Source: Bacteroidota bacterium (lineage in GTDB: Bacteria; Bacteroidota; Bacteroidia; Bacteroidales; JAADJA01). Taken from it: a stretch of 64,000 bases of DNA. This document shows positions 27,810 through 36,480 of the stretch, piece by piece. The translations under genes were made by a program, and so were the position numbers. The stretch covers positions 372,001 through 436,000 of the forward strand of contig JAHLKX010000001.1 of NCBI GenBank assembly GCA_020444515.1, given 5' to 3'. Every line of letters begins with the position of its first letter. The first letter of the stretch is position 1. The notes beneath the pieces are model-generated. The model made no database searches and had not been told where the DNA came from. It was given only the letters and a program-made list of their open reading frames with translations.

Positions 27810-28355
27810 TTAAAACCCTACACTAATGCCAAATGTATAAAAAGGCGCCCATTCATTGTAAGGCGAGTTTTCATCCTGAAGCACATCAAATTTGATTTGC
27901 GCATAGGCCCAAATCCCAGATGCCAATTGTTGCGAAAAGCCCGCTCCGAGAAAAAGAAAAGGCACCCATTCCCGTGTCCTGGATTGATCAATGTAATATA
28001 ATTCATAATTGACCATTGAATACTCAGCATGCAAATACAGCTGGGGTATGAACCGGTATCTGGAAAACAAACTGAATCCGTAATTTGATGTATTGTAGGT
28101 ACTGGTATATCGATTGTCGCTGATGTATTCGTATCCCAGTTCGATCCCGGCACTTAATTTTGGGGTAATTTTATATCCCATCATCGGATACACAGCGATC
28201 CGCGAATAATTGCCAAATGAGACCCCGATACTTCCCCCGAAATATATTTTGTCTTTCAGGGGCGTTTTGGGTTTTTGCTTTTGAAGGGTGTCTTGAGCGG
28301 ATACCCAATAAAAAGAAGGTATCAGGAGAAGAAGGAAAATCATGTATTTTTTCAT
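27810..28355 (-). CDS. Outer-membrane beta-barrel protein, uncharacterised
   Basis: 181 residues from the ATG at 28355, which gives the signal peptide MKKYMIFLLLLIPSFYWVSA. The open frame extends to 28457 but that part is not a signal. The mature part alternates polar and aromatic residues in about eight strands (GGSIGVSFGNYSRIAVYP, GIELGYEYIS, LHAEYSMVNYEL) and ends in a terminal Phe (SVGF), typical for BAM-inserted barrels. It starts 88 bp after the nhaA stop codon on the same strand. Confidence 0.8.
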   Translation of the reverse strand: MKKYMIFLLLLIPSFYWVSAQDTLQKQKPKTPLKDKIYFGGSIGVSFGNYSRIAVYPMMGYKITPKLSAGIELGYEYISDNRYTSTYNTSNYGFSLFSRYRFIPQLYLHAEYSMVNYELYYIDQSRTREWVPFLFLGAGFSQQLASGIWAYAQIKFDVLQDENSPYNEWAPFYTFGISVGF

Positions 28356-28443
28356 TGAGGAATATTTAGATTGATAAAAGATGGTAATGTGTTTTAAAAT
28401 ATACAAATCACCAGCTTCGTTTCGATTGATTGAAATACCGGGT

Positions 28444-29778
28444 TTATCCGTTTTCATTCATTTTATTTTTTACTGTACCCAGCATGATCATGCCAGTAAC
28501 AGCAGAAATGAAGGACGCTGCAAAAATGCCCACTTTGGCAATTTCTTCAAATTCCTTGGGTACAAAGGCGAGTCCTGATATGAAAATGGACATGGTAAAC
28601 CCGATGCCGGCAAAAAAACCGGCTCCATATATGTGCCGCCATTGAACACCTTCAGGCAGAGAAGCCAGTTTCAATTTCACCATGAGCTTACTGAAGAGTG
28701 AAATTCCAATGACTTTACCAGCAAGCAGACCCACAATGATACCAATAGAAATGGGATGAAACAGCAGATCAGCAATATTTCCTTCAATCCTGACGCCGGC
28801 ATTGCTCAAAGCAAACAAGGGAAGAATAAAAAAGGCAGTCAACGGGTGAAGCACGTGTTCCAGTTTTTGAAGCGGAGTTTGAGCTTCATCGCTCAATTTG
28901 CTGATATCACTGATCAGGTGTGATTGTTTATTGGTGAGGAGTTCTTTATTATTTGGTTTGGCATTTTCAAATTCATCCATCAGGTCACATACATCATCAA
29001 TATATTTTTGTTCTGATATTTTGGTTCGGACGGGTATGGTAAATGCAATAAGGACACCTGCCACCGTAGCATGCACGCCAGAATAGAGGAAGGATAACCA
29101 TACCCCCAGAAACCCTACAATGGCATAAAATGCTGTCCTTCTGATGCCCAATCTGTTTGCACCGAACAATACACTCATAAAAATGGCGGCATTGATCAAT
29201 TCACCGGTTTGAATATTTTCGGTGTAAAAAATGGCTATTACGAGAATGGCGCCAATATCATCAGCAATGGCCAAAGCCGTCAGGAATACTTTGAGGTTTG
29301 TTGGAATTTTTTTTCCGAGAATTGACATGATTCCCAATGCAAATGCAATGTCGGTTGCCATGGGAATACCCCAGCCCCTGGAATAGTCGGGATTGTCATA
29401 ATTGAGGGCAACATAAAACAGGGCAGGTACAACCATTCCTCCAATGGCTGCAGCCAGAGGCAGACTTGCCTTTTTGAATGTTGAGAGTTCACCGGCCAAT
29501 ACTTCCCTTTTGATCTCCAGCCCGACCATGAAAAAGAAAATAGCCATCAGTCCGTCGTTAATCCAATGCTGCAGTGATTTCTTCAATTCCAGGTCCCCGA
29601 GTGAAACTCCAACTTTGACTTCATGCCACAGATAATGGTATTGGTCATAGAATCCAGAATTGGCCCAGATCAATGCTATAACTGTAACTAGGATCAGAAT
29701 GATGCCTCCCAGGCTTTCTTCCTTGATATAACTTCCTATGTTGAAATTACTTTGTGTTCGGTTTTTTATGGTCATCAT
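28444..29778 (-). CDS. nhaA: Na+/H+ antiporter NhaA
   Basis: 444 residues and about 12 hydrophobic helices. The paired transport aspartates lie in ALAIADDIGAILVIAIFY, equivalent to Asp163/Asp164 of E. coli NhaA. GWGIPMATDIAFALG and the C-terminal GFTMSIFISGLAF are also family signatures. It exports Na+ or Li+ in exchange for protons at the inner membrane. It is longer than the E. coli protein because of an Asn/Lys-rich loop near residues 245-300. It suggests life in a saline or alkaline-stressed habitat. Confidence 0.95.
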   Translation of the reverse strand: MMTIKNRTQSNFNIGSYIKEESLGGIILILVTVIALIWANSGFYDQYHYLWHEVKVGVSLGDLELKKSLQHWINDGLMAIFFFMVGLEIKREVLAGELSTFKKASLPLAAAIGGMVVPALFYVALNYDNPDYSRGWGIPMATDIAFALGIMSILGKKIPTNLKVFLTALAIADDIGAILVIAIFYTENIQTGELINAAIFMSVLFGANRLGIRRTAFYAIVGFLGVWLSFLYSGVHATVAGVLIAFTIPVRTKISEQKYIDDVCDLMDEFENAKPNNKELLTNKQSHLISDISKLSDEAQTPLQKLEHVLHPLTAFFILPLFALSNAGVRIEGNIADLLFHPISIGIIVGLLAGKVIGISLFSKLMVKLKLASLPEGVQWRHIYGAGFFAGIGFTMSIFISGLAFVPKEFEEIAKVGIFAASFISAVTGMIMLGTVKNKMNENG

Positions 29779-30236
29779 AAATCTGAAGATTGGCGATTTA
29801 AAAATATAAAATATTTACATACTAAATTGTCAATCCAACAAACAGGTGCCCCATTGAAATGTTCATCCTGCATCTTTAAACTGAAGCAAAAATACCTGAA
29901 TGAATATTGTCTGATATCTGGCGTCAAAAAGTCTGGATTCAACAGATATGGCATAAGATTTTGAAAGGGATTTCAGTTTTCACTGTCTCAGGGGTTATTT
30001 TGAAAACCCAGGTTGTTAAAATATGCAGGCTTTGTCATGATCTTCAAAAAAATGGATTATAAGAATAAGACTTTCTTCAGTTATTCTGTTGCGCTTTAAT
30101 TTCAATGGGGTTCTCATTATTATAAAAATTTAAATTATACTATAAGAACTTTTGTTTTAGTAAAAAATCAACTTTAAGGATCAGGAACTGTTTAATTAAC
30201 TTCATAGGGTAATGCATTTTTTTGTTTTAATATCGT
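29779..30236. other. Intergenic region between divergent nhaA and LytTR genes
   Basis: About 460 bp, AT-rich. It contains one small open frame on the plus strand (29752-29964) that starts inside nhaA and has no recognisable domain, so I do not call it. No stable hairpin is obvious. Confidence 0.5.
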
Positions 30237-30244
30237 TATCTTTG
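30237..30244 (+). promoter_or_regulatory. Candidate -7 box for the LytTR gene
   Basis: TATCTTTG matches TAnnTTTG and lies about 70 bp before the GTG start. Identical TATCTTTG boxes precede the radical SAM and RRM genes. No TTTG -33 box is present at the usual distance. Confidence 0.5.
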
Positions 30245-30313
30245 AATAAATTTATCATATAACATAAAAAGTATAACCAATATAGATATTCTGACCAGAA
30301 CTTAATTTGAATT

Positions 30314-31162
30314 GTGGACGTAACGCTAAATCAATTTGTCAATTCAATAAAAAGGGACAAATCACTCCTTTTTAGTATCAGTATCGGCATTTTTTTATTT
30401 GTGCTTTTTTTTCAGCCTTTTTGGCCTGAAAATCTAGATATGAATAATAAACTGTTGTTTACAGCAGGCATTGGTGTGATTGTTTTTTTAATCATGGTCC
30501 TGTTCAGGAATGTATTTTCAGTGTTTATATTTCCTGGTGACAGGTTCAATTATGATTCAGGATGGACTGCCTTTTTGAATATCCTCCTGATTATGATTAC
30601 CAATTCAGTGGCCTTTGCTTTCTATCTGCGATATGTTGGATTCATCCCCATCACATTTCATCTCATGTCAAAGGTTGTTTTTATTAGCCTTGTTCCTCCG
30701 GTGATTTTACACCTTTATGACCGATACATAAGCCTGCTTCACCAGATTAAAAAACTAAGCGTTAAAAATGAGGATTTGATTCATCAAATGGAACAATACC
30801 AGGAAGACTTTGCGAGTCAAACCATTACACTTGTTACTGAGAGTAAAACTGAAAATCTGGAAGTGGGATTGGCAGATATTATCTTCCTGCGTTCGGCAGA
30901 TAATTACGTGGAAATTGTCCATATAGAAGGAGACCGACTTAAAAAAGATCTGATACGAAATACCCTGAAAAATATTGAAATTCAATTGCAATCCTTCAAT
31001 CAATTTGAGCGTTGCCACCGAACATGCATCGTTAATGTCAATTATATCAACAAACTTATCAAAAGTGATTACAATTATTCCATTTCCTTAAAATTTACGG
31101 ATGAAATTCTCCCGGTTTCCCGACAGTATCTATTAAGAATCAAAGCATTGCATAGCAATTAG
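30314..31162 (+). CDS. Membrane-bound LytTR DNA-binding regulator
   Basis: 282 residues from a GTG start. Four transmembrane helices (about 19-36, 48-68, 83-104 and 115-134) and a short coiled coil precede a C-terminal LytTR domain (about 180-280). The domain shows IIFLRSADNYVEI and FERCHRTCIVNVNYI. LytTR proteins bind promoter DNA as beta-sheet dimers. Here the domain is tied directly to a membrane sensor without a receiver domain, a one-component arrangement common in Bacteroidota. Targets may include the co-directional radical SAM gene 144 bp downstream. Confidence 0.88.
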   Translation: MDVTLNQFVNSIKRDKSLLFSISIGIFLFVLFFQPFWPENLDMNNKLLFTAGIGVIVFLIMVLFRNVFSVFIFPGDRFNYDSGWTAFLNILLIMITNSVAFAFYLRYVGFIPITFHLMSKVVFISLVPPVILHLYDRYISLLHQIKKLSVKNEDLIHQMEQYQEDFASQTITLVTESKTENLEVGLADIIFLRSADNYVEIVHIEGDRLKKDLIRNTLKNIEIQLQSFNQFERCHRTCIVNVNYINKLIKSDYNYSISLKFTDEILPVSRQYLLRIKALHSN

Positions 31163-31272
31163 GGACGAATAACATTGGCCCATATTATTTGACACCGGTC
31201 CCGTTTTTAACTATTTCACCCCTGTTTTATTGACATTAATCCCTTCTTTTTAAAAAAATTACATTAGGAAGG

Positions 31273-31280
31273 TATCTTTG
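31273..31280 (+). promoter_or_regulatory. Candidate -7 box for the radical SAM gene
   Basis: TATCTTTG is followed by CAGAAA and lies 26 bp upstream of the ATG at 31307. A short leader of about 20 nt is expected. No clear -33 box. Confidence 0.5.
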
Positions 31281-31306
31281 CAGAAAACCCGAAAGAAGAT
31301 CGTATT

Positions 31307-32791
31307 ATGAACATACTATTGGTATACCCAATTTACCCGAATACCTTTTGGAGTTTTAATTTTGCTTTGCGATTTATTTCTAAAAAAGCAGCTTCACCAC
31401 CACTTGGACTGATTACTGTTTCAGCCATGCTTCCAAAATCCTGGAAAAAGAAATTGATTGACCTCAACGTTAGGGAACTAAAAAAGGAAGAGCTTGAGTG
31501 GGCAGATTATGTTTTTATCAGTGCCATGGTCGTACAAAAAAAATCGGTTGAGTTGGTGATTCAAAAATGTCTTCAATATGATGTTAAAATTGTTGCGGGT
31601 GGTCCTCTTTTTACACAAGAGTACGAGAATTACCCGGGAGTGGATCACTTTGTTTTGAATGAAGCAGAAATAACTTTACCAGAATTTTTGAAAGATATTG
31701 AAGCAGGAACGAAATTAAAACACATATACAGGACCAAAACATTTGCCAACATGGTTTCTTCACCGGTTCCTGACTACCATTTACTGGATATGAAATCCTA
31801 TGCATTCATGAACCTGCAGGTAAGCCGCGGTTGCCCTTTTGCATGCGACTTTTGTGAAATAACAGCTTTGCTAGGCCATAAGGTGCGAATGAAATCAACA
31901 CAGCAAGTTCTGAATGAATTGGATGTTCTTTATGGATTGAGATGGAGAGGACCCATTGCCATAGTAGATGATAATTTCATAGGTCGGAAGAAGCAAATTA
32001 AAGAAGACCTGCTTCCGGCAATTTTTGAATGGATGAAAGCCCACAAACATCCTTTTACCTTTAATACCCAAACCAGTATCAATATTGCTGATGATAAACA
32101 ACTGGTTGCAGATATGACCCGTTCGGGATTTTCATCAACTTTCATTGGGATCGAAACGCCGGATGAAGTGTCATTGCATGGTTGTAACAAGGTGCAAAAC
32201 GAAAATCGGGATTTACTCGAAAGTGTAAGAAGCCTGCAAAGAGCAGGAATGCAGGTGTCTGCCGGATTCATTGTGGGGTTTGATAGTGATACACCTTCGG
32301 TTTTTCAACGTCAGATTGATTTCATTCACCAGAGTGGCATTGTTTCGGCCATGGTTGGTTTGCTGAATGCCCCCAAAAACACCAAACTTTATCAACGATT
32401 GTATGCGGAACATCGACTTGCAGAAAATACTACGGGCAGCAATACAGATTACAGCATGAACTTTAATCCAAAAATGGATAAAACCCTATTGCTAAAAGGA
32501 TATGATCAGATCATTGATAATATATATAGCATCAAACCTTATTACATGCGGGTCCGACGCTTTTTTAACAATTATGAACCTTTTCCCGATAGAAAGAAAA
32601 AAATCAGATTATCTCATGTAAAAGGTTTTATCAGATCGCTTTTTATCCTGGGATTATTAAGAAAGGGCCGCAGGGAGTACTGGAAACTTATCATCTGGAC
32701 CCTTTATCGTAAGCCCGCTCTATTGGTGGAAGCCGTGACCCTTACCATTTATGGTTACCATTTCAGAAAATCTTATGGTTTAATTTCATGA
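31307..32791 (+). CDS. B12-binding radical SAM enzyme (DUF4070 type, HpnP-like)
   Basis: 494 residues. The N-terminal cobalamin-binding-like domain (about 1-140) has PPLGLITVSAMLP and VAGGPLFT. The radical SAM domain (about 165-390) carries the [4Fe-4S]-SAM motif CPFACDFC (Cys176, Cys180, Cys183). A C-terminal extension (about 395-494) is rich in basic and aromatic residues. Relatives include hopanoid C-2 methylase HpnP and other class B methylases that act on unactivated carbons. The DxHxxG cobalamin His motif is not present, as in many of this class. A lipid or polyketide methylation role is inferred, supported only by the desaturase next door. Confidence 0.85.
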   Translation: MNILLVYPIYPNTFWSFNFALRFISKKAASPPLGLITVSAMLPKSWKKKLIDLNVRELKKEELEWADYVFISAMVVQKKSVELVIQKCLQYDVKIVAGGPLFTQEYENYPGVDHFVLNEAEITLPEFLKDIEAGTKLKHIYRTKTFANMVSSPVPDYHLLDMKSYAFMNLQVSRGCPFACDFCEITALLGHKVRMKSTQQVLNELDVLYGLRWRGPIAIVDDNFIGRKKQIKEDLLPAIFEWMKAHKHPFTFNTQTSINIADDKQLVADMTRSGFSSTFIGIETPDEVSLHGCNKVQNENRDLLESVRSLQRAGMQVSAGFIVGFDSDTPSVFQRQIDFIHQSGIVSAMVGLLNAPKNTKLYQRLYAEHRLAENTTGSNTDYSMNFNPKMDKTLLLKGYDQIIDNIYSIKPYYMRVRRFFNNYEPFPDRKKKIRLSHVKGFIRSLFILGLLRKGRREYWKLIIWTLYRKPALLVEAVTLTIYGYHFRKSYGLIS

Positions 32792-32845
32792 GCATGATGA
32801 TCCCATGAGAAACGAAAAAAAAGATTCCTCTTAGATGAATAGCAA

Positions 32846-32881
32846 TTTGAAAAAACAATGGAATAAACCTTTATAAATTTG
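32846..32881 (+). promoter_or_regulatory. Candidate promoter of the desaturase gene
   Basis: TTTG (32846-32849), a 24-bp spacer and TAAATTTG (32874-32881) precede the ATG at 32907 by 25 bp. Confidence 0.45.
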
Positions 32882-32906
32882 AATAACAACGTGAACAAAT
32901 ACAAAA

Positions 32907-33995
32907 ATGGATCGACAAAATATTAAATTTCCGAATCAAAAAAACACTCAATTCGTCACTGAACTAAGAAACAAAGTGAATGCGTATTTTGAGCATAAAA
33001 ACATTTCAAAACAAGGCAATGCTGGCCTGGGCGTAAAAACTTTCTTTATGTTTTTACTCTACATCGGCCCCCTCATATTAATGATGACAGGTGTTGTTAA
33101 CACTTTGGCAGGAATGTTTATAGCCTGGGTTGTGATGGGTGTGGGAATGTCGGGTGTGGGACTTTCTGTTATGCATGACGCCAATCACCGGTCTTTTTCA
33201 CACAAATCATGGATGAATAAACTTTTCGAAAAGTCGATGTACCTCTTGGGTGGTTTTCCCCTTATATGGCAGCATCAGCACAATACCATGCATCACGGTT
33301 ATACCAATATTGATGGTTTTGATGAGGACATTGAACAAGGTGCCCTTTTTCGTTTTTCACCACACCGGCCATTGAATAAATTACACCGCTTTCAACATTT
33401 ATATTTTTGGTTTTTTTACAGTCTTTCTACCCTTTCCTGGATAACAGCGAAAGAATTTAAACAATTGTTTAGGTATCGCAGGGAAAAAGTAAAATTGCCC
33501 AGCAAAAAGTCTTATGACAGGCTTTTGGGAGAGCTTATCCTTTCAAAATTGGTTTATTATATTCTGTTCCTGGTGTTGCCTTTGATATTTTTGCCTTTTG
33601 CCTGGTACTGGATCGTTGCAGGATTTGTAGCCATGCATTTTGTTTGCGGATTATCACTTTCCCTTATCTTTGGAGCGGCTCACATTATGCCTGATGCTTT
33701 GTATCCGCTTCCAGACGAGAACCAGGAATTGGAAAACAATTGGGCAATTCACCAGCTATTGACAACCACTAATTTTTCACCCCGGAGTAAAGCCTTTACC
33801 TGGTTCATTGGCGGACTAAACTTCCAGGTTGAACATCATTTGTTCCCGAATATAAGTCATGTGCATTATCCTGCGATTGCTGCAGTGGTTAGGGATACAG
33901 CTTTAAAATATGGGCTGCCTTATCATGTTCAACCCAATTTTTACCAGGCTGTGAAGAATCATGTGATCATGTTGAAAAGATTGGGGCGGATTTAA
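32907..33995 (+). CDS. Membrane fatty-acid desaturase (acyl-lipid, front-end type)
   Basis: 362 residues with two hydrophobic hairpins (about 45-85 and 210-260) and the three di-iron histidine boxes: HDANH (about 90), HQHNTMHH (about 122) and QVEHH (about 308). Gln in the first position of box three is characteristic of front-end (delta-5/delta-6-like) and sphingolipid desaturases. No fused cytochrome b5 domain is present. It introduces a double bond into lipid acyl chains with O2, so the organism or this gene is adapted to oxic conditions. It may be cold-induced given the RRM/CspA genes downstream. Confidence 0.92.
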   Translation: MDRQNIKFPNQKNTQFVTELRNKVNAYFEHKNISKQGNAGLGVKTFFMFLLYIGPLILMMTGVVNTLAGMFIAWVVMGVGMSGVGLSVMHDANHRSFSHKSWMNKLFEKSMYLLGGFPLIWQHQHNTMHHGYTNIDGFDEDIEQGALFRFSPHRPLNKLHRFQHLYFWFFYSLSTLSWITAKEFKQLFRYRREKVKLPSKKSYDRLLGELILSKLVYYILFLVLPLIFLPFAWYWIVAGFVAMHFVCGLSLSLIFGAAHIMPDALYPLPDENQELENNWAIHQLLTTTNFSPRSKAFTWFIGGLNFQVEHHLFPNISHVHYPAIAAVVRDTALKYGLPYHVQPNFYQAVKNHVIMLKRLGRI

Positions 33996-34102
33996 CCATT
34001 GATGTTTTCAGGATCATTGGCTTTATAAGTAGGCTTATGTTGTCGATTTTAAAACTAATTGGAGTTTTAAATGTTTATTTACAGTAATAGTAAATTAAAA
34101 CG

Positions 34103-34110
34103 TATCTTTG
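34103..34110 (+). promoter_or_regulatory. Candidate -7 box for the RRM-cspA operon
   Basis: TATCTTTG lies 225 bp before the RRM start codon, so the transcript should have a leader of about 218 nt. No TTTG -33 box is seen. Confidence 0.5.
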
Positions 34111-34116
34111 CTAAAA

Positions 34117-34334
34117 ATTCAGATTTAAGAAATTGCGCAAACATTAACTCTTAACCGCTTTCGGTTGGTTCATTGCTGCTCACCTTTTTGAATCCCAAAA
34201 TAATAGAAATTTATGGTCGGTTTATAAAGTTAATTTGCAGGTGCACTATTTGCCTGTTATTGACGAGTTTTGATAAGGATTCCTGGAATCCAGGCAATTC
34301 AATAAATCTACCTACATCATCAAACTTAACAACT
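34117..34334 (+). promoter_or_regulatory. Long structured 5' leader of the RRM-cspA operon
   Basis: The leader holds a small stem AACCG/CGGTT and, about 40 bp before the start codon, two mutually exclusive hairpins. GGATTC (34277-34282) can pair with GAATCC (34286-34291), or CCTGG (34282-34286) can pair with CCAGG (34290-34294). Long leaders with alternative folds are typical of cold-shock mRNAs. Regulation by temperature is inferred. Confidence 0.4.
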
Positions 34335-34589
34335 ATGAATATTTACATTGGAAACCTTGACTACAAGGTAAGTGAAGCCGATCTCGAAGAACTCTTCACA
34401 TCATTTGGAACGGTAAGTTCCGCTACACTGATCACTGATAAATACAGTGGACGAAGCAAAGGATTTGGATTTGTAACCATGGATGATGCTGATGAAGCAA
34501 ACAAGGCCATCAGCGAATTGAACGGAACCCAGGTGAAAGACCGCGAAATTGTGGTTAACGAAGCAAAACCCAGAAAAAATCAATACTAA
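34335..34589 (+). CDS. Single-RRM RNA-binding protein
   Basis: 84 residues from the ATG at 34335; the frame is open upstream to 34173 but that part is the leader. RNP2 is IYIGNL (about 3-8) and RNP1 is KGFGFVTM (about 42-49), the two RNA-contacting strands of an RRM. The C-terminus is a short basic tail. Such Bacteroidota and cyanobacterial RRM proteins bind single-stranded RNA and act as post-transcriptional regulators or chaperones. A cspA gene follows after 18 bp, so the two are likely one mRNA. Confidence 0.95.
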   Translation: MNIYIGNLDYKVSEADLEELFTSFGTVSSATLITDKYSGRSKGFGFVTMDDADEANKAISELNGTQVKDREIVVNEAKPRKNQY

Positions 34590-34607
34590 CCATAAAATCA
34601 TTAAATC

Positions 34608-34808
34608 ATGTCAAAAGGAAAAATTAAATGGTACAATGAGGCCAAAGGATTTGGCTTTATAGAATCTGAAGAAGGTAAGGACATTTTTGTTCATCGTACC
34701 GGTTTTAAAAATACTGATTTCGGAATTCAACCTGATCAGATTGTTGAATTTGAAATCAAACAAGGCGATAAAGGGCCAGTTGCAATCAATGTCGTGACGG
34801 TTGAATAG
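34608..34808 (+). CDS. cspA: CspA-family cold-shock protein
   Basis: 66 residues, one cold-shock domain. RNP1 is KGFGFI and RNP2 is DIFVH, so it should bind single-stranded nucleic acid and melt RNA structure. The length equals that of typical CspA proteins. It probably belongs to one transcript with the RRM gene. Confidence 0.96.
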   Translation: MSKGKIKWYNEAKGFGFIESEEGKDIFVHRTGFKNTDFGIQPDQIVEFEIKQGDKGPVAINVVTVE

Positions 34809-34855
34809 TCAATCGATTGCAGCTTTTAACAGACCCCCTTTAGAATATTTCCAGG

Positions 34856-34900
34856 GATCGGCTACTGAGGAGGCGTCGATTTCTGCCGATCAGCCTCTTT
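34856..34900 (+). promoter_or_regulatory. Nested inverted repeats between cspA and the sigma factor gene
   Basis: GATCGGC (34856-34862) pairs with GCCGATC (34885-34891). Alternatively GAGGC (34870-34874) pairs with GCCTC (34893-34897). The folds exclude one another. The T-run after them is short (TTT), so this may be a weak terminator or attenuator ahead of the sigma gene. Confidence 0.4.
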
Positions 34901-34976
34901 GCATAGCTTTTGTGCCTGAATTCCGATGCGTATCTGAGTTCAGGTTTTGGTTCAATCAGTTGGTAATGAAGATTAG

Positions 34977-35843
34977 ATGAGACAGTTAAAAATATCCAGA
35001 ACACTTACACATCGTGATGAGGCTTCCATCAACCGGTATTTTCAGGACGTTAATAAATATGCCCTGGTTACGCCGGAAGAAGAGGTGGCACTAACCCAGC
35101 GCATTCACGATGGAGATCAGGTTGCCCTGGAAAAACTGGTCGTTTCAAATCTGCGTTTTGTGATATCAGTGGCCAAACAATATCAACATCAGGGATTATC
35201 ATTTTCAGATCTAATCAATGAGGGTAATCTCGGTCTTGTTAAAGCTGCTCAAAAATTTGATGAAACAAGGGGATTTAAATTTATCTCCTATGCTGTCTGG
35301 TGGATCCGTCAATCCATTATGCAAGCGATTGCCAATCATACTCGAATTGTTAGGCTGCCGGTTAATCGACTGACGGCGATCAATAAAATAAAAAAAGCCA
35401 TTCCATATTTGGAGCAAGAGCTTGAAAGGGAGCCAACAGACAGGGAAATTGCCGACTTTTTGGATATGCCCGGTGAAGATGTTGAATTGGCCAATACAAT
35501 TAAAAAAAGACAGGTTTCATTCGATATGCCCATTTCGCAGGAATATGGGAGTGATTTAAACTTGTATGATTTTGTCCAAACAGGAAATATTCCTTCGACC
35601 GATCATAACATCATGAATGAATCCCTCATCGAAGATGTGAGCAGGGCTTTGAATAAGCTCTCCAAAAGAGAAGCAGCCATCCTCACCATGTCATACGGTT
35701 TACAGGGTACACCGGTCTTTACATTGAATTATATTGCAGTCAAATATAACATGTCCCGTGAACGTGTCCGGCAATTGCGGATCAGCGGATTGAATAAATT
35801 GAAATCATTGTTGCGAAATAGTCGCGTATTTCAGGAATATTAA
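34977..35843 (+). CDS. RpoD-like sigma-70 factor, probably non-housekeeping paralogue
   Basis: 288 residues, the short length usual for Bacteroidota primary-type sigma factors. Region 2 includes NLRFVISVAKQY, DLINEGNLGL and the -10 melting segment FKFISYAVWWIRQSI (about 58-120). Region 3 spans about 125-205. Region 4 has the helix-turn-helix MSRERVRQL (about 260-270). The sequence departs from the housekeeping form I recall in regions 3 and 4 (for example GLQGTPVFTLNYIAVKYN), so I read it as a secondary group 1/2 paralogue. Its position between cold-shock genes suggests a stress regulon. Confidence 0.88.
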   Translation: MRQLKISRTLTHRDEASINRYFQDVNKYALVTPEEEVALTQRIHDGDQVALEKLVVSNLRFVISVAKQYQHQGLSFSDLINEGNLGLVKAAQKFDETRGFKFISYAVWWIRQSIMQAIANHTRIVRLPVNRLTAINKIKKAIPYLEQELEREPTDREIADFLDMPGEDVELANTIKKRQVSFDMPISQEYGSDLNLYDFVQTGNIPSTDHNIMNESLIEDVSRALNKLSKREAAILTMSYGLQGTPVFTLNYIAVKYNMSRERVRQLRISGLNKLKSLLRNSRVFQEY

Positions 35844-35887
35844 TAGGTTTGTAAAATAAATTAGTAATAAAAAATTGAAAAAAATTT

Positions 35888-36340
35888 ATGGGTAGATCAC
35901 AAGAATCCTTTAACAAAAAAGAAGTACGGAATAAAAAAGAAAAAAAACGTAAAGAAAAGGAAAAACGCAGGCTGGAAAAAAAAGAAACCGAAAAGAAAAG
36001 CGGTTTGGATGATATGATAGCCTATGTTGATGAATTTGGCCGGATTACAGATACACCTCCTGATCCGGATGAAAAAGAAGAAGTTAAAGCCGAAGATATT
36101 CAGGTTAGTGTACCTCCAAGAGATAAATCGGAGGATGACGATCCCATCAGAAAAGGAGTCGTGACATTTTTTAATGATTCAAAAGGATACGGTTTCATAC
36201 GCGATTTATCCTCTGGTAATAGTGTATTTGTTCATGCCAATAATCTGCTTGAACCGATTATTGAGAACAATGTGGTAGAATTTGAAATCATGATGGGACC
36301 CAAAGGGCCTGCTGCTACCCAGGTTAAATTATCCAAATAA
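35888..36340 (+). CDS. Cold-shock-domain protein with charged N-terminal extension
   Basis: 150 residues. The first 40 residues are almost all Lys, Arg and Glu, likely a nucleic-acid-binding or ribosome-contacting tail. An acidic linker (about 41-85) follows, then a cold-shock domain (about 86-150) with RNP1 KGYGFIRD and RNP2 SVFVHANN. This fused layout is known in Bacteroidota cold-shock proteins. It begins 44 bp after the sigma factor stop codon, so it may be cotranscribed. Confidence 0.92.
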   Translation: MGRSQESFNKKEVRNKKEKKRKEKEKRRLEKKETEKKSGLDDMIAYVDEFGRITDTPPDPDEKEEVKAEDIQVSVPPRDKSEDDDPIRKGVVTFFNDSKGYGFIRDLSSGNSVFVHANNLLEPIIENNVVEFEIMMGPKGPAATQVKLSK

Positions 36341-36480
36341 ACATCTGGATATTCTGAATAAAACAAACGCTGATTAATATAGATGAACTAATTTTAAATC
36401 AGTTATTTGAAATAATTCTACCTGCCATTTAATCTCCATCATACTGACAGGAGATTTTGCAAATAGATATTTAAAAAACA

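Noticed and set aside
29752..29964. A possible 70-residue gene between nhaA and the LytTR gene
   Set aside because: It starts inside nhaA on the opposite strand and shows no domain, promoter or conserved pattern.
34173..34334. Upstream in-frame extension of the RRM protein
   Set aside because: The RRM begins at MNIYIGNL (34335); the extension has no domain and lies in the predicted leader.
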